A stretch of 64,000 nucleotides of DNA from Microvirga soli (lineage in GTDB: Bacteria; Pseudomonadota; Alphaproteobacteria; Rhizobiales; Beijerinckiaceae), in contig NZ_JAERQE010000012.1 in assembly GCF_016734765.1 (NCBI RefSeq), positions 1-64,000 on the forward strand. The letters run 5' to 3'. Positions 35,688-44,518 of the stretch are shown piece by piece; position 1 is the first letter of the stretch; the number at the start of each line of letters is the position of its first letter. Under the pieces are notes generated by a model. That model saw nothing but the letters and a program-made list of their open reading frames with translations. It was not told the DNA's origin and did not search any database. Both the position numbers and the translations under genes were made by a program.

Positions 35688-36902
35688 ATGGCAACAGTAC
35701 GAGCTGCTTTTGACGGGCACGTTTCGCCCGAAGCGTATTCTGCATTTCTCAATGCAGTTCCCAGGTCGCTGCGGGATGATCCTGCTCGGTTCCGTGATCT
35801 GAGTGATCTGCCGGGCTCTCAGACGTTTTCTGCAACCAAGTCGTCCGACTATGTGGTCCTGGGCAGCGGCGACAAGCTGGCCAAGATCAGTGGCCAGGGC
35901 TCGGGCTTCGACGTTGTCGAGACGTCGCGTTCGATCAACATCAACGGCACGGGCTTCGACAGCGTGATCCTGACCGGATCGGCGAACATCAGTGTCACCG
36001 GTGGCCGCTATAACGAGGTGATCGCCGGCAACAGCGGCAACAACACCGTTCGCGCTGGCGACGGCCGCGACCTCGTGGCCGGTGGCGCCGGCAACGACAA
36101 GGTCTTCGGCGACGACGGCAACGACACCTTGTTTGGCGATGTCGGAAATGACTCGCTGGTGGGTGGTGACGGGAGCGACAAACTCTACGGCGGCGTGGGT
36201 CGTGACACCCTTCGGGGCGGCGACGGCAATGACACGCTCGACGGCGGCGACGACAGGGATTCGCTCTTCGGCGACTCCGGCAACGATCTCCTCTACGGTC
36301 GCGATGGCAACGACGTGCTGCGCGGCGGTGACGGCAAGGACACGCTCTCCGGCGGCAACGACAACGACACGCTCCGGGGCGATGACGGCAACGACAAGCT
36401 CGATGGCGATGCCGGCAACGACACTGTGTACGGTGGTGAGGGCAACGACTCGCTCTTCGGCGGTCTCGGTGACGACAGCCTGCTGGGCGACAGCGGCAAC
36501 GATCGTCTCTACGGAGAAGCCGGTGACGACGTGCTCAAGGGTCTGGTGGGCAACGACGTGCTCTTCGGCGGCTCGGGCGACGACACGCTGTTCGGCGACT
36601 CGGGCAACGACACGCTCTTCGGTCAGGCCGGCTCCGACTGGCTGCGCGGCGGCGCTGGCAAGGACACCTTCGAGATCGCCAAGGGCGCGGCGGGTGAGAT
36701 CGACACCATCGCCGACTTCAAGCTCGGTGAGGACATCATCGACCTCTCGGAGACGGCTGCGCATAAGTCGAAGTTCAAGGGTCTTGACTTCGACAGCGAC
36801 GGCCAGGGCAACACGATCGTGACGGTCAAGGGCGACGGCACCCAGTTCAAGCTGATCGGCTTCGAGCCGGACGACATCACGTCGAAGTTCTTCCAGTTCT
36901 GA
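35688..36902 (+). CDS. RTX (hemolysin-type calcium-binding repeat) protein, type I secreted
   Basis: 404 residues. Residues 1-104 form a beta-rich N-terminal region (N-I-N-G-T-G-F-D-S-V-I-L-T-G) without an enzymatic signature. Residues ~105-329 are about 25 uninterrupted nonapeptides of the type G-G-x-G-x-D-x-L-x, the calcium-binding beta-roll. The last ~75 residues (I-A-D-F-K-L-G-E-D-I-I-D-L-S and the F-F-Q-F end) resemble the uncleaved C-terminal secretion signal of serralysin-type RTX proteins. No Sec signal is present. The stop overlaps the next start (TGATG), and the ABC exporter and adaptor genes follow, so this is the probable cargo. Without a catalytic domain, it is most likely a structural or polysaccharide-associated surface protein folded by extracellular calcium. 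The TolC-like partner is not in the window. Confidence 0.9.
   Translation: MATVRAAFDGHVSPEAYSAFLNAVPRSLRDDPARFRDLSDLPGSQTFSATKSSDYVVLGSGDKLAKISGQGSGFDVVETSRSININGTGFDSVILTGSANISVTGGRYNEVIAGNSGNNTVRAGDGRDLVAGGAGNDKVFGDDGNDTLFGDVGNDSLVGGDGSDKLYGGVGRDTLRGGDGNDTLDGGDDRDSLFGDSGNDLLYGRDGNDVLRGGDGKDTLSGGNDNDTLRGDDGNDKLDGDAGNDTVYGGEGNDSLFGGLGDDSLLGDSGNDRLYGEAGDDVLKGLVGNDVLFGGSGDDTLFGDSGNDTLFGQAGSDWLRGGAGKDTFEIAKGAAGEIDTIADFKLGEDIIDLSETAAHKSKFKGLDFDSDGQGNTIVTVKGDGTQFKLIGFEPDDITSKFFQF
36000..36674 (+). repeat. RTX nonapeptide-coding repeat tract
   Basis: About 25 successive 27-bp units encode G-G-x-G-x-D-x-L-x nonapeptides without any spacer. The DNA copies are diverged, so selection rather than recent duplication probably maintains them. 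Confidence 0.9.
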
Positions 36903-38866
36903 TGCAGGCCGTTCACGGCGATTATGCAAAGCTCCCGGTGCCGAACGCACCGGGGGCTTCAGCTTTGTTCGTCATCCCCCATTCAGCCAACGAAGCGTTT
37001 GTCTGGTGCTCGCTGGCCGATGGCGGAAGCATCGAGAATGTGCAGATCGGGGGAGCGTCCGCGCCCGTGCTCGATCGCAAAAAGCTGTTCCGGCCGGGGA
37101 GCAGCCTTGAGGTTTTGTTCATCCAGGCGGCGCAGCTGCGCGACGGGATTGAGTGTGACCTGCACGTGTCCCTGCCTGCCGGCGAGGTTCAAATTGTTCG
37201 TGCTGTGGCGCAGCTTGCGCGCTGGGATAATGCCGACACAGTTCGCGTTCTCACCCTGATTGCCAACCGGTTCGAGGGCGCCGGCGCCGCTCCCGTCCTG
37301 GAGCGCTATCTTGCCTACATCAGCATTTGGCAGGCGCCGAGCCGCCTGATCACGAAGCTGTCCGATGCACGCATTGTCGAAGTCGACGTTGAGGCCCAGG
37401 ACGACAGCCTGCGCATCTTTGGTTTTTCGGACGAGGGCTTTCGCAGCGATGTCGCACAGCTCCTCACCACCGGCGACGGAAAAGTCGTTCTTTGGGTGAG
37501 CGACGCCAGCGTGCAGCAGCTGTATCTTGATGGGGCGGGATCCCTGGTGCGGGTGAGCCTCGACGTGCGCCCATCCGCTCTGTCGGTTCCGGTTGCCCCA
37601 CGCGGCCCGAACCACACGCTCGTGGAGGCCCTGCACCGGTCCGTTGAGAACCCTTCGCCTGAACTCGCGGCATGGGCGGCGAACCAGTGCCAGCCGCAGG
37701 GCTCGACGGTCATCGACACTGGTGTCCTCGAGGTGGTCAGAGCGGTCCGTCTGCCCAGCGATGAGGTGGTGCTGCTTCTGGGCGTGTCGGGAGCGGCTTT
37801 CGATCTCGAAGCCGTTCATGTTGAGGCCTTTGGCGTGCCCGAGGTCATCGAACCCCGGATCGTCGCCCGTGACACCGAGGGCGAGGCCTCTGAGTGGCAG
37901 CAGCAGATCCTGGCATCCTTCCCGGCGCCCGTCGGACCCGACGGTTGCTACAGGATTGAGTGGACCTGCGCCGGCCAGCGCCTCTCTGCTTGGATTCGGG
38001 AAACAGGCGCAACGGATCCCGCCATGCCGGCGCTCGCGCGCGCCTTCCGGTCGGTGGCTTCGGTTGAGCCCGAGGCCTTTGCGGCGCTCATCCACCCGCT
38101 GGCGACGGCCTCAGACCATTATGCACTCCCGAGTCGTGCGCGCGTGTGCGACTTCGGAGCGGCCCTCCCGGACCCCCGCGCCGAGGTCCATGTGTTTGTC
38201 GGCAGCGACTTGGATGCAGCCCACCGCACCGTGCTCGGGTTGTTTCTCACGACGGGAACGACGCCGATCCGGGTGCATCTCTGCCTGTTCGACGGCGGTC
38301 TGGCTGATACAGTTGCTGCAGCGGCGCGCGAGTGGTCTGAGACATACCAGCTTTGTCTGCGGATGACGTGTTACAGTGCGCGCGCTACCGAGGCCCAGGT
38401 CGTGCGGCACCTGTGCACAGCTGCCCATCCGGCTGTGTTCGTGCGGGCCGGTGCCGTCCCGCGCCACAGCGACTGGCTCAGGCGGGTGCTGGATCACCTG
38501 CAGACGGAGCCGGTGCTCCATATCGGGGGCAGGGCAAACGATGATGTGCTCGGCGCTGACCCGCTGCGCCTCGTCGAGCCTCGTCTCACCGCAGCGGCGG
38601 TTGGCCCCGGCTACGCCGTGACGACTGCCGGCATGCCGCGGTTTTACTCCATGGAAGGGCTGTTGCTCGGCCAGGTGATCCGTGAGGGTCAGACACAGGC
38701 CACTTTGCCGCTGTTGCCTGAGCTGGATTTTGTCTGCACTGATAGGAATTCTGGTGCGGACCCGTTTTCGACCGAGCTCGATTCGCGTAGTTTGACCATT
38801 CTCAGTCAGCCATCGGCTGCGACAGGGACCCGGTCCTCGCCCCGTCGCTCCACGAAGGCTGGCTAA
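36902..38866 (+). CDS. unrecognised 654-residue protein between RTX cargo and ABC exporter
   Basis: The start overlaps the RTX stop by one base (TGATG), so translation is coupled. The family is not recognised. Residues 1-420 are beta-rich and include two or three Ig-like segments (S-L-R-I-F-G-F-S-D-E-G, V-V-L-W-V-S-D). Residues ~425-545 look like a degenerate GT2 fold: V-H-V-F-V-G-S-D-L-D at the first strand, then V-H-L-C-L-F-D-G-G. A-V-F-V-R-A-G-A-V-P-R stands where active GT2 enzymes carry the DxD motif. The metal site is therefore missing. There is no signal peptide or membrane span. It could be a chaperone or modifier of the RTX protein, a second secreted protein, or a link between secretion and the glycan machinery. 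The C-terminus is Ser/Arg/Lys-rich. Confidence 0.7.
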   Translation: MQAVHGDYAKLPVPNAPGASALFVIPHSANEAFVWCSLADGGSIENVQIGGASAPVLDRKKLFRPGSSLEVLFIQAAQLRDGIECDLHVSLPAGEVQIVRAVAQLARWDNADTVRVLTLIANRFEGAGAAPVLERYLAYISIWQAPSRLITKLSDARIVEVDVEAQDDSLRIFGFSDEGFRSDVAQLLTTGDGKVVLWVSDASVQQLYLDGAGSLVRVSLDVRPSALSVPVAPRGPNHTLVEALHRSVENPSPELAAWAANQCQPQGSTVIDTGVLEVVRAVRLPSDEVVLLLGVSGAAFDLEAVHVEAFGVPEVIEPRIVARDTEGEASEWQQQILASFPAPVGPDGCYRIEWTCAGQRLSAWIRETGATDPAMPALARAFRSVASVEPEAFAALIHPLATASDHYALPSRARVCDFGAALPDPRAEVHVFVGSDLDAAHRTVLGLFLTTGTTPIRVHLCLFDGGLADTVAAAAREWSETYQLCLRMTCYSARATEAQVVRHLCTAAHPAVFVRAGAVPRHSDWLRRVLDHLQTEPVLHIGGRANDDVLGADPLRLVEPRLTAAAVGPGYAVTTAGMPRFYSMEGLLLGQVIREGQTQATLPLLPELDFVCTDRNSGADPFSTELDSRSLTILSQPSAATGTRSSPRRSTKAG

Positions 38867-38905
38867 CGGCCGATTTGGGCTTCTGCGGCCCGACAGCAAA
38901 GATGT

Positions 38906-40630
38906 ATGATGAATAAGAACAGCGACCATTCCGTCCAGGATGATGACGTAAGGGCCGCGCTGCGCGCCTGCAGCGCGCATTTTCTGTTTGCCCTCGGCTT
39001 CAACTCCTTTGTCAACATCCTGCTGCTGGCCTATCCGGTTTATATGTTCCAGCTCTACGACCGGGTCATCCCGGCCCGGAGCTGGGAGACGCTGATCGCC
39101 CTCGGGATCGGCCTGACCCTCGCGGTCTGCGCCAAGGGTGTTTTTCAGTGGGTTCGGGGCACCTTGCTGGTGCGGGCGTCCGCCCGCATCGAACAGCGCC
39201 TGGCCGATCGCCTGTTCACCGTCATCATGCGGCGCTCGGCAAGCGGCAGTGGCCCGGCCAATGCGCAGTTGATCCGGGATCTCGACAGCTACCGCCAGTT
39301 CGTCACCGGCAAGGGCGCCCTCGCGGCGATTGATATGCCGTGGGGGTTCCTGTTCTGGGGCGTGCTCATGGCGATCGACCCGGTCATCGGTCTTGTTGCC
39401 GGCCTCTGTCTCGCCGTGTCAGCGGCGGCCACGATCCTCAATTCGATCCTGACCAAACGCGCCCTGATCAAAGCCAACGTCATCGGCAACGCCTCGCAAC
39501 AGTTCAGTGAGGCGGCCACCCGCTCCGCCGATGCCGTGATGGGGCTCGGCATGCTCAATGCTGTTGTCGGGCGCTGGCGCCGCGAGCGCAACAAGGCGAT
39601 CCAGGAGCAGCTGATTGCCAGCGGCCGCGGTGTGTCGTTTTCGTCGTTCCTCGCCGCCGCCCGCATTCTGATGCAGGGCATTTTGATGGGTGTGGGTGTT
39701 CTTCAGGTTATCAACGGCCACGTGCCGGCAGGCGTTGTGTTCGCCGCGATCCTCATCTTCAATTTCGCCATGAAGCCGATCGACCAGCTAATCGCCGCCT
39801 GGGAGGACTACCACACGGTCAAGGACTCCATGCGCCGGATCGACGCCGCGCTCACGCAGACCCCGGCGGTGATCACCTCGTTGCACCTGCCGCGCCCGGC
39901 CGGATCGATCACCTGCCAGGATGTGACCTTTGTGCCGCCAGGCTCCGATCGGCCGATTCTCAAGCGCATCAGCTTCCACCTGGCGGCCGGCCAGAGCCTG
40001 GGCCTGATCGGCCTGAACGGATCCGGCAAGACGACGCTTGCCCGCATTCTCACCGGCGGCCTGCGCCCCAATGTCGGAACGGTGCGCCTCGACGGCGCAG
40101 AGCTCAACCAGTGGAGCAATGACGAGTTCGGATCCTTCTTCGGCTATCTGCCTCAGTCGGTCGGCCTCCTGCCGGGTACGATTGCCGACAACATTGGCCG
40201 GTTCGGCCGGTTCTCCGATGATGACATCATCGATGCAGCCAAGCGTGCACGGGTGCATGATCTGATCGTTCGGCTTCCCAAAGGGTACGAGACGCCTCTT
40301 GATGAAGGCACGATGCTGTCGGGCGGACAGCGCCAGCTCATTGCGCTGGCACGCGCCATCATCGGCAACCCGTCGATCGTGATTCTGGACGAGCCGAACT
40401 CCAATCTGGACGGCCCGGGTGAGGAAGCGCTGGTTTCGTGCATGCTGGATCTGAGAGATCGCGGAACGACTGTAATCCTGATCACGCACCGGCCGAACCT
40501 CGTGCTTCACCTTGACCAGGCCGCCGTGCTCAAGGAGGGCGTGCTGGTCAGCTTCGGCCCAACTCAAGACGTGTTCAAACACATTGGTCGCCCGGCGATC
40601 GTCAAGAAGGTGGCCCATGTCAACGAGTAA
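38906..40630 (+). CDS. type I secretion ABC exporter (PrtD/HlyB-like ATPase-permease)
   Basis: 574 residues. The N-terminal half is a type 1 exporter membrane domain with about six transmembrane helices (first near residues 25-50). The C-terminal half is the nucleotide-binding domain: Walker A G-L-N-G-S-G-K-T-T at ~372, Q-loop L-P-Q-S-V, signature L-S-G-G-Q-R-Q, Walker B V-I-L-D-E-P-N and H-loop T-H-R-P. There is no C39-peptidase domain, as in PrtD exporters of RTX proteases. It pumps unfolded RTX protein with its adaptor and an outer-membrane TolC-type channel. Two ATGs are adjacent at 38906 and 38909. The gene follows the 654-residue gene by 39 bp and overlaps the adaptor gene by 14 bp. Confidence 0.95.
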   Translation: MMNKNSDHSVQDDDVRAALRACSAHFLFALGFNSFVNILLLAYPVYMFQLYDRVIPARSWETLIALGIGLTLAVCAKGVFQWVRGTLLVRASARIEQRLADRLFTVIMRRSASGSGPANAQLIRDLDSYRQFVTGKGALAAIDMPWGFLFWGVLMAIDPVIGLVAGLCLAVSAAATILNSILTKRALIKANVIGNASQQFSEAATRSADAVMGLGMLNAVVGRWRRERNKAIQEQLIASGRGVSFSSFLAAARILMQGILMGVGVLQVINGHVPAGVVFAAILIFNFAMKPIDQLIAAWEDYHTVKDSMRRIDAALTQTPAVITSLHLPRPAGSITCQDVTFVPPGSDRPILKRISFHLAAGQSLGLIGLNGSGKTTLARILTGGLRPNVGTVRLDGAELNQWSNDEFGSFFGYLPQSVGLLPGTIADNIGRFGRFSDDDIIDAAKRARVHDLIVRLPKGYETPLDEGTMLSGGQRQLIALARAIIGNPSIVILDEPNSNLDGPGEEALVSCMLDLRDRGTTVILITHRPNLVLHLDQAAVLKEGVLVSFGPTQDVFKHIGRPAIVKKVAHVNE

Positions 40631-41957
40631 TCACCTGCCTGTGCCTGTTGCCGCTCAATCCGCGCCCGCGCCCTTCAAGGACACAGCCTTCGGCCCGGTG
40701 CTGTTCGGCGGCGTTGCCGCGCTGGCTCTCGTCGCAGCCGTCACGGCGTGGTCGTCCACCATGTCGGTGGCCAGCGCCGCGATCTCACCCGGCAAGGTGG
40801 CGGTTGAAGGCAACCGCAAGGCCGTTCAGCACCACACGGGCGGGGAGGTCGGCACTGTCTTTGTGCGCGAGGGGCAACTCGTCGAGAAAGGGCAAAAGCT
40901 GATCCAGCTTGAACTGGCGGATGCCAAGGCAGAGGCCCTGGTTCTGAGCAGCGGCCGCGCCGCGGCTCTCGTGCGGGCCGCCCGGCTTCAAGCGGAAAGT
41001 GCCAATGCGCCGGACCTCAAGTTTCCGGATCAGCTGTCGGACCAAAAGGGTGACCCGCAGATCCAGATGCTGTTCCGGCAGGAAGCGGCGCTCCTGACCG
41101 CCCGCCGTGCCGCTTACCTCGGTCAAATCAGCTTGTTGACGCAGCAGGTGGACGGCAGCCGGCGCCAGATCGGCGCGCTGCGCGATCGGATCCGGGCTGC
41201 CGAAGCGCAGCTGACGAGCGTGCAGCAAGAGCTGCAATCCCTGTTGCCGTTGTTGGAGAAAGGGCTTGTGGCGCGCCCCCGTGTACTGACTCTGGAGCGC
41301 ACGGCGGCAAGTCTCCTGGGCGACATCTCCGCATTAGCGGGATCGATCACGGCCGAGGAGGACAAAATCCGTGCGGCTGACATCCAGAGCGAGCAGCTCA
41401 CGAAGGAACGCTTGGAGAGCATCGCCAAGGACAGTGCGGAGAACGATGCCAACCTTGCAACGATCGAGCCTCGGCTGGTCTGGGCCCAGCGCCGCCTCGA
41501 GCAGGCCGTGATCGCCGCTCCGGAAAGTGGCTACGTGTATGGGTTGTCCGTATTCGGGTCCGGGGCCACGCTCGCCCCAGGCCAGACTGCGCTCGAGATC
41601 GTGCCGAAGGACGATCCCCTGGTGCTCGCGGTTGAGATCTCGCCGACCGATATCAACCGGGTGAGGCCGGGCCAAACCGCCAGCATCCACCTCTTGCCTT
41701 ACCGTCAGAAGTATCAAACTGCGATTGAGGGCAGGCTTGAGAAGGTGTCGGCGGATCGCTTTGACGACAAGGCGAGCAACACGACCTACTACAAGGGGGT
41801 CGTCAAGGTTGATCCCAAACAGCTTGAGCAGGCCCAGGTCGAACTGACACCGGGCATGCCAGCGCAGGTCACCATCGAAACGGGAAAGCGCACGATCCTT
41901 GCATATTTCCTGGATCCGGTGCTTAGAATCTACGACTTTGCTCTCAAGGAACAATAG
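40617..41957 (+). CDS. type I secretion membrane fusion protein (HlyD/PrtE-like)
   Basis: 446 residues from the ATG at 40617, which overlaps the exporter stop. The longer upstream frame is inside the exporter gene. One transmembrane helix lies at residues ~22-45. It is followed by the lipoyl-like half motif G-G-E-V-G-T-V-F-V-R-E-G-Q-L-V and long coiled-coil segments (~130-290) rich in Gln, Arg and Leu. The second lipoyl half is V-I-A-A-P-E-S-G-Y-V-Y-G, and a beta-barrel region ends the chain. It links the ABC exporter in the inner membrane to the outer-membrane channel across the periplasm. Length and order are typical for PrtE/HlyD proteins. Confidence 0.95.
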   Translation: MSTSNHLPVPVAAQSAPAPFKDTAFGPVLFGGVAALALVAAVTAWSSTMSVASAAISPGKVAVEGNRKAVQHHTGGEVGTVFVREGQLVEKGQKLIQLELADAKAEALVLSSGRAAALVRAARLQAESANAPDLKFPDQLSDQKGDPQIQMLFRQEAALLTARRAAYLGQISLLTQQVDGSRRQIGALRDRIRAAEAQLTSVQQELQSLLPLLEKGLVARPRVLTLERTAASLLGDISALAGSITAEEDKIRAADIQSEQLTKERLESIAKDSAENDANLATIEPRLVWAQRRLEQAVIAAPESGYVYGLSVFGSGATLAPGQTALEIVPKDDPLVLAVEISPTDINRVRPGQTASIHLLPYRQKYQTAIEGRLEKVSADRFDDKASNTTYYKGVVKVDPKQLEQAQVELTPGMPAQVTIETGKRTILAYFLDPVLRIYDFALKEQ

Positions 41958-41967
41958 GAGAAGCCAA

Positions 41968-42216
41968 ATGGCATTGGGGCGTGCAGGATCAGTTGCAGAT
42001 CAGACGAAGGGGGGCGCAAGCCGGCCAGTCAATCTTGAGGGGGACAGCCCCGAGGTCGTTGCGTTCGCGTTGCTGCGGTACCTCGCGCAGTTAGAGCAGG
42101 CCACCGCGCGTGAGTCAGGCACGGTCTTCGACCGCGATTGGATGCTCGACGCTTACGCGGAATGCCTTGCGGCCGTAAAGGGAAACCGGTCGGTTGGCGG
42201 CAAAAAGACGAAGTGA
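41968..42216 (+). CDS. 82-residue protein of the type I secretion operon, unknown function
   Basis: It starts at the ATG at 41968, which has an excellent ribosome binding site (aggag) overlapping the region just after the adaptor stop. The protein is hydrophilic, with L-R-Y-L-A-Q-L-E-Q-A-T-A-R in a predicted helix, F-D-R-D-W-M-L-D-A-Y-A-E-C-L in a second, and a basic tail ending K-K-T-K. The family is not recognised. Its position at the end of the type I operon suggests a small regulatory or accessory protein for secretion, but this is inference from context only. Confidence 0.7.
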   Translation: MALGRAGSVADQTKGGASRPVNLEGDSPEVVAFALLRYLAQLEQATARESGTVFDRDWMLDAYAECLAAVKGNRSVGGKKTK

Positions 42217-42239
42217 CATTCGCAGTCGCGCCAACATTG

Positions 42240-42261
42240 AGGCGCCGCTCCGGCGGCGCCT
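42240..42261. terminator. hairpin between convergent genes
   Basis: A perfect 8-bp stem (arms 42240-42247 and 42254-42261, all GC-rich, 6-base loop) lies between the plus-strand 82-residue gene and the minus-strand glycosyltransferase. No T-run follows, so it would be a weak, possibly bidirectional, transcription stop. Confidence 0.45.
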
Positions 42262-42267
42262 GTTGCC

Positions 42268-43500
42268 TCATGCGGCAAGCACGTCAGAGATGAGTCTCTC
42301 ATAGGCGGGCCAACTCGCCGAGCGAAAGTCATAGCGCTCCACAACCGTGCTGCGGGCGTGGGCTGACAGCCGGTTTCGCAGATCGGCGTCCTCTGCCAAT
42401 CCTGCAACCTTGTCGGCCAGCTCACGGGGGTCGAAGAAGTCGGTCAGGAGGCCGTTCTCGCCATCCTGGATCACCTCCATCACCGGCTCGGTCGCCGAGC
42501 CCACCACCGCACATCCGGTGGCCATGGCCTCAAGCAAGGACCATGACAACACGAACGGGTACGTCAGATAGACGTGGACGGTCGAAAGGCGGAACAGGTT
42601 GATCAGCGCTGGGTAGGGCAGGGTCCCCAAGAAGTGAACCCGGCTCCAATCAACCTGGGGGCCGAGCTCATCGAGCATCACCTGCTTCCACGTGCGTCCA
42701 CGCGCGGGGTTGCGGCCATAACTTGTCTTCTCCTTGCCAACGATCGCCACGTGAGCATGGGGAAGATGCTTCTGCAGATATGGGAGCGCCCGCATGAAGC
42801 TGTGGAAGCCTCGGTAGGGTTCCATGGAGCGGGCCACATAGGTAATGAGCGTGTGGCCTGGCTGGATCACGCCGGATGATGGCACCGCCAGAGGTGACGC
42901 CACTCCGGGCTTTGCCAATTCGGTATCAATTCCCTCGTGCAGGACCTTGATGCGATTTGACAGGGGAGTTGGGAAGGTCTGAGCCTGCCACCGTGTCGGT
43001 GAGATCAAGGCGTCGGCCTCGGCAGCCGATTGGAGTGTGGGGAGATTGCGCAGCGGGACATATTGGAAGTCGACCGAAGGAGCCTGGAATTCAGGATCGT
43101 AGTCGAGATCGCTGCCGCGGCTCCGGTAATAGTATTCCAGATACGAGACGATCTTGGTCCTGGGAAACACATCCCGCAAAAACAGAGCCTCACCCCAGCC
43201 AGGGTGCACGAAGCAGAGATCCGGCGCAAAACCCTGCTGCTTCAGCTCAAGCAGGTGCTGGCGCACGATGTCGCCCCGCCGCGCCTGCTCCGAGAAAAAG
43301 GTGAGGGGCGGGAAGAGGTCGGCGCCTGTGTCCGGTCCGGAGGTGTATGCGTGATACTGAACAGGCCCGAAGTCATGCGCGAAGGGCGACTTTTGCCCGA
43401 TTGCAACGACCTTGTAACCGTCACGGCTCCCGAGTTCGCGCGCGAGCAGTTTGTACTGCCCGGGGAAGTTCTGATGAGCGAATAAGACATTGCACGTCAT
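42268..43500 (-). CDS. GT4 glycosyltransferase
   Basis: 410 residues from the ATG at 43500 (L-F-A-H-Q-N-F-P-G-Q-Y begins the GT-B fold); the longer opening upstream has no family match. Visible features are F-V-H-P-G-W-G-E-A near residue 100, E-Y-Y-Y-R, V-L-H-E-G-I-D-T, Y-V-A-R-S-M-E-P-Y-R-G-F-H and the C-terminal W-S-L-L-E-A-M-A-T-G-C-A-V-V-G-S (EX7E type). The last lies in the donor-binding domain. This is the subfamily with an N-terminal 'Glyco_trans_4_3'-like domain. It is convergent with the type I secretion operon and is the last polysaccharide gene on the right side of the locus. Confidence 0.88.
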   Translation of the reverse strand: MTCNVLFAHQNFPGQYKLLARELGSRDGYKVVAIGQKSPFAHDFGPVQYHAYTSGPDTGADLFPPLTFFSEQARRGDIVRQHLLELKQQGFAPDLCFVHPGWGEALFLRDVFPRTKIVSYLEYYYRSRGSDLDYDPEFQAPSVDFQYVPLRNLPTLQSAAEADALISPTRWQAQTFPTPLSNRIKVLHEGIDTELAKPGVASPLAVPSSGVIQPGHTLITYVARSMEPYRGFHSFMRALPYLQKHLPHAHVAIVGKEKTSYGRNPARGRTWKQVMLDELGPQVDWSRVHFLGTLPYPALINLFRLSTVHVYLTYPFVLSWSLLEAMATGCAVVGSATEPVMEVIQDGENGLLTDFFDPRELADKVAGLAEDADLRNRLSAHARSTVVERYDFRSASWPAYERLISDVLAA

Positions 43501-44080
43501 AGGATGTCCGGTTGGAAGTCGGGTGTTCGGTTGAGGTGGGCAGGTCATCAAGTCTCGTGTGCACCGTCGAAGCTGGATGAATGGCGCAAACTTTAACAGT
43601 CCCTCTGAGGTGTTCTAGCGCAGCAGCGTCTTCGAGGGCCACCACAAATCGGACCACCTGCCGGTCTTCTGCGCGCCTCTGTTCACGATCTGCTTAATGC
43701 ATCGAGCCTCCTCGCTGCTGGCTCGGGGACTTCTCGAGTGGACCGCTTCTGAGAAGTGCACGGGCCGGTTTCCGTGAAACCCGGACGAAAGACCCAGAGT
43801 TCACGAGGGTCGGGGCGGAACCTGCCGCGAAGAGCAGAGCCGATTCTTTTGGCTCAGGGATTGCAGCGCGTCCATGAGGCCAAAGCGACTAGCCTCAAAG
43901 TGCCGGGAATCAACACGAAGAGGCTGCCGTTCCCGTACATTCGAGGTGCCGCGCTTTCATCCTAAGTAGTCAGGCAAGTATTCTGTACAAGCTTGACAAT
44001 ACATGCGTTAATTCCCCCGTAGCGTCCAACGAGAGCTACAGTGACTGTCTTACAGGCGGCATACGAGGGGAAACACATCA
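43501..44080. other. 580-bp divergent intergenic region
   Basis: No gene is seen. It separates the leftward glycosyltransferase from the rightward cytochrome c' gene and marks the end of the polysaccharide locus. A ttgaca hexamer is at 43993-43998, but a matching -10 box is not evident. The cytochrome gene has a strong ribosome binding site (gagggg) just before 44081. Confidence 0.4.
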
Positions 44081-44518
44081 ATGAAGCGTACAATGTTCGT
44101 CGCCAGCCTTCTGGCGATCGGGGTGACCGCCGCCATTGCCCAGAGCAATGTGGTCGAGCAGCGTCAGGCTCTGATGAAGGAGATGGGCGCGCAGACCCGG
44201 CCCATCGGCGCCATGATGCGCGGGCAGGAACCCTTCGACCTTGCCAAGGCTCAGGCCGGCCTGAAGGTGTTTGCCGAAAACCCCAAGAAGTTCGTCACGC
44301 TCTTCCCGGAAAGCTCGAAGAACGCGGAGAAGACCGAGGCCCTGCCGACAATCTGGGAGAACAAGGCCAAGTTCGAGTCCATCGGAACGAAGATGAGCCA
44401 GGACGCTCAGACCGCCATGACGACGATCAAGGACGAGGCCTCCTTCAAGACCGAGATGCCCAAGGTGCTTCAGAACTGCGGCGCCTGCCATAACGAGTTC
44501 CGCAAGAAGGCCTCCTGA
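44081..44518 (+). CDS. cytochrome c' family protein
   Basis: 145 residues with a Sec signal peptide (K-R-T-M start, hydrophobic core, cleavage after A-I-A at about residue 20), so it is periplasmic. The mature four-helix part carries a single haem site C-G-A-C-H near the C-terminus (~136-140), the typical class II position. Helix motifs such as V-E-Q-R-Q-A-L-M-K-E-M and I-G-A-M-M-R-G lie near the N-terminus. Length fits cytochrome c' (about 125-130 mature residues). These proteins bind NO or act in electron transfer or NO resistance. It is a single gene with no visible partner downstream for about 1 kb. Confidence 0.9.
   Translation: MKRTMFVASLLAIGVTAAIAQSNVVEQRQALMKEMGAQTRPIGAMMRGQEPFDLAKAQAGLKVFAENPKKFVTLFPESSKNAEKTEALPTIWENKAKFESIGTKMSQDAQTAMTTIKDEASFKTEMPKVLQNCGACHNEFRKKAS

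Noticed and set aside
36293-36499. Low-complexity minus-strand frames opposite the RTX repeats
   Set aside because: They are the reverse reading of the 27-bp RTX repeats (Ser/Pro/Leu-rich) and not a gene.
36000-36674. Possible CRISPR-like regular repeats
   Set aside because: The 27-bp periodicity is coding (RTX nonapeptides), has no spacers and the copies are diverged.
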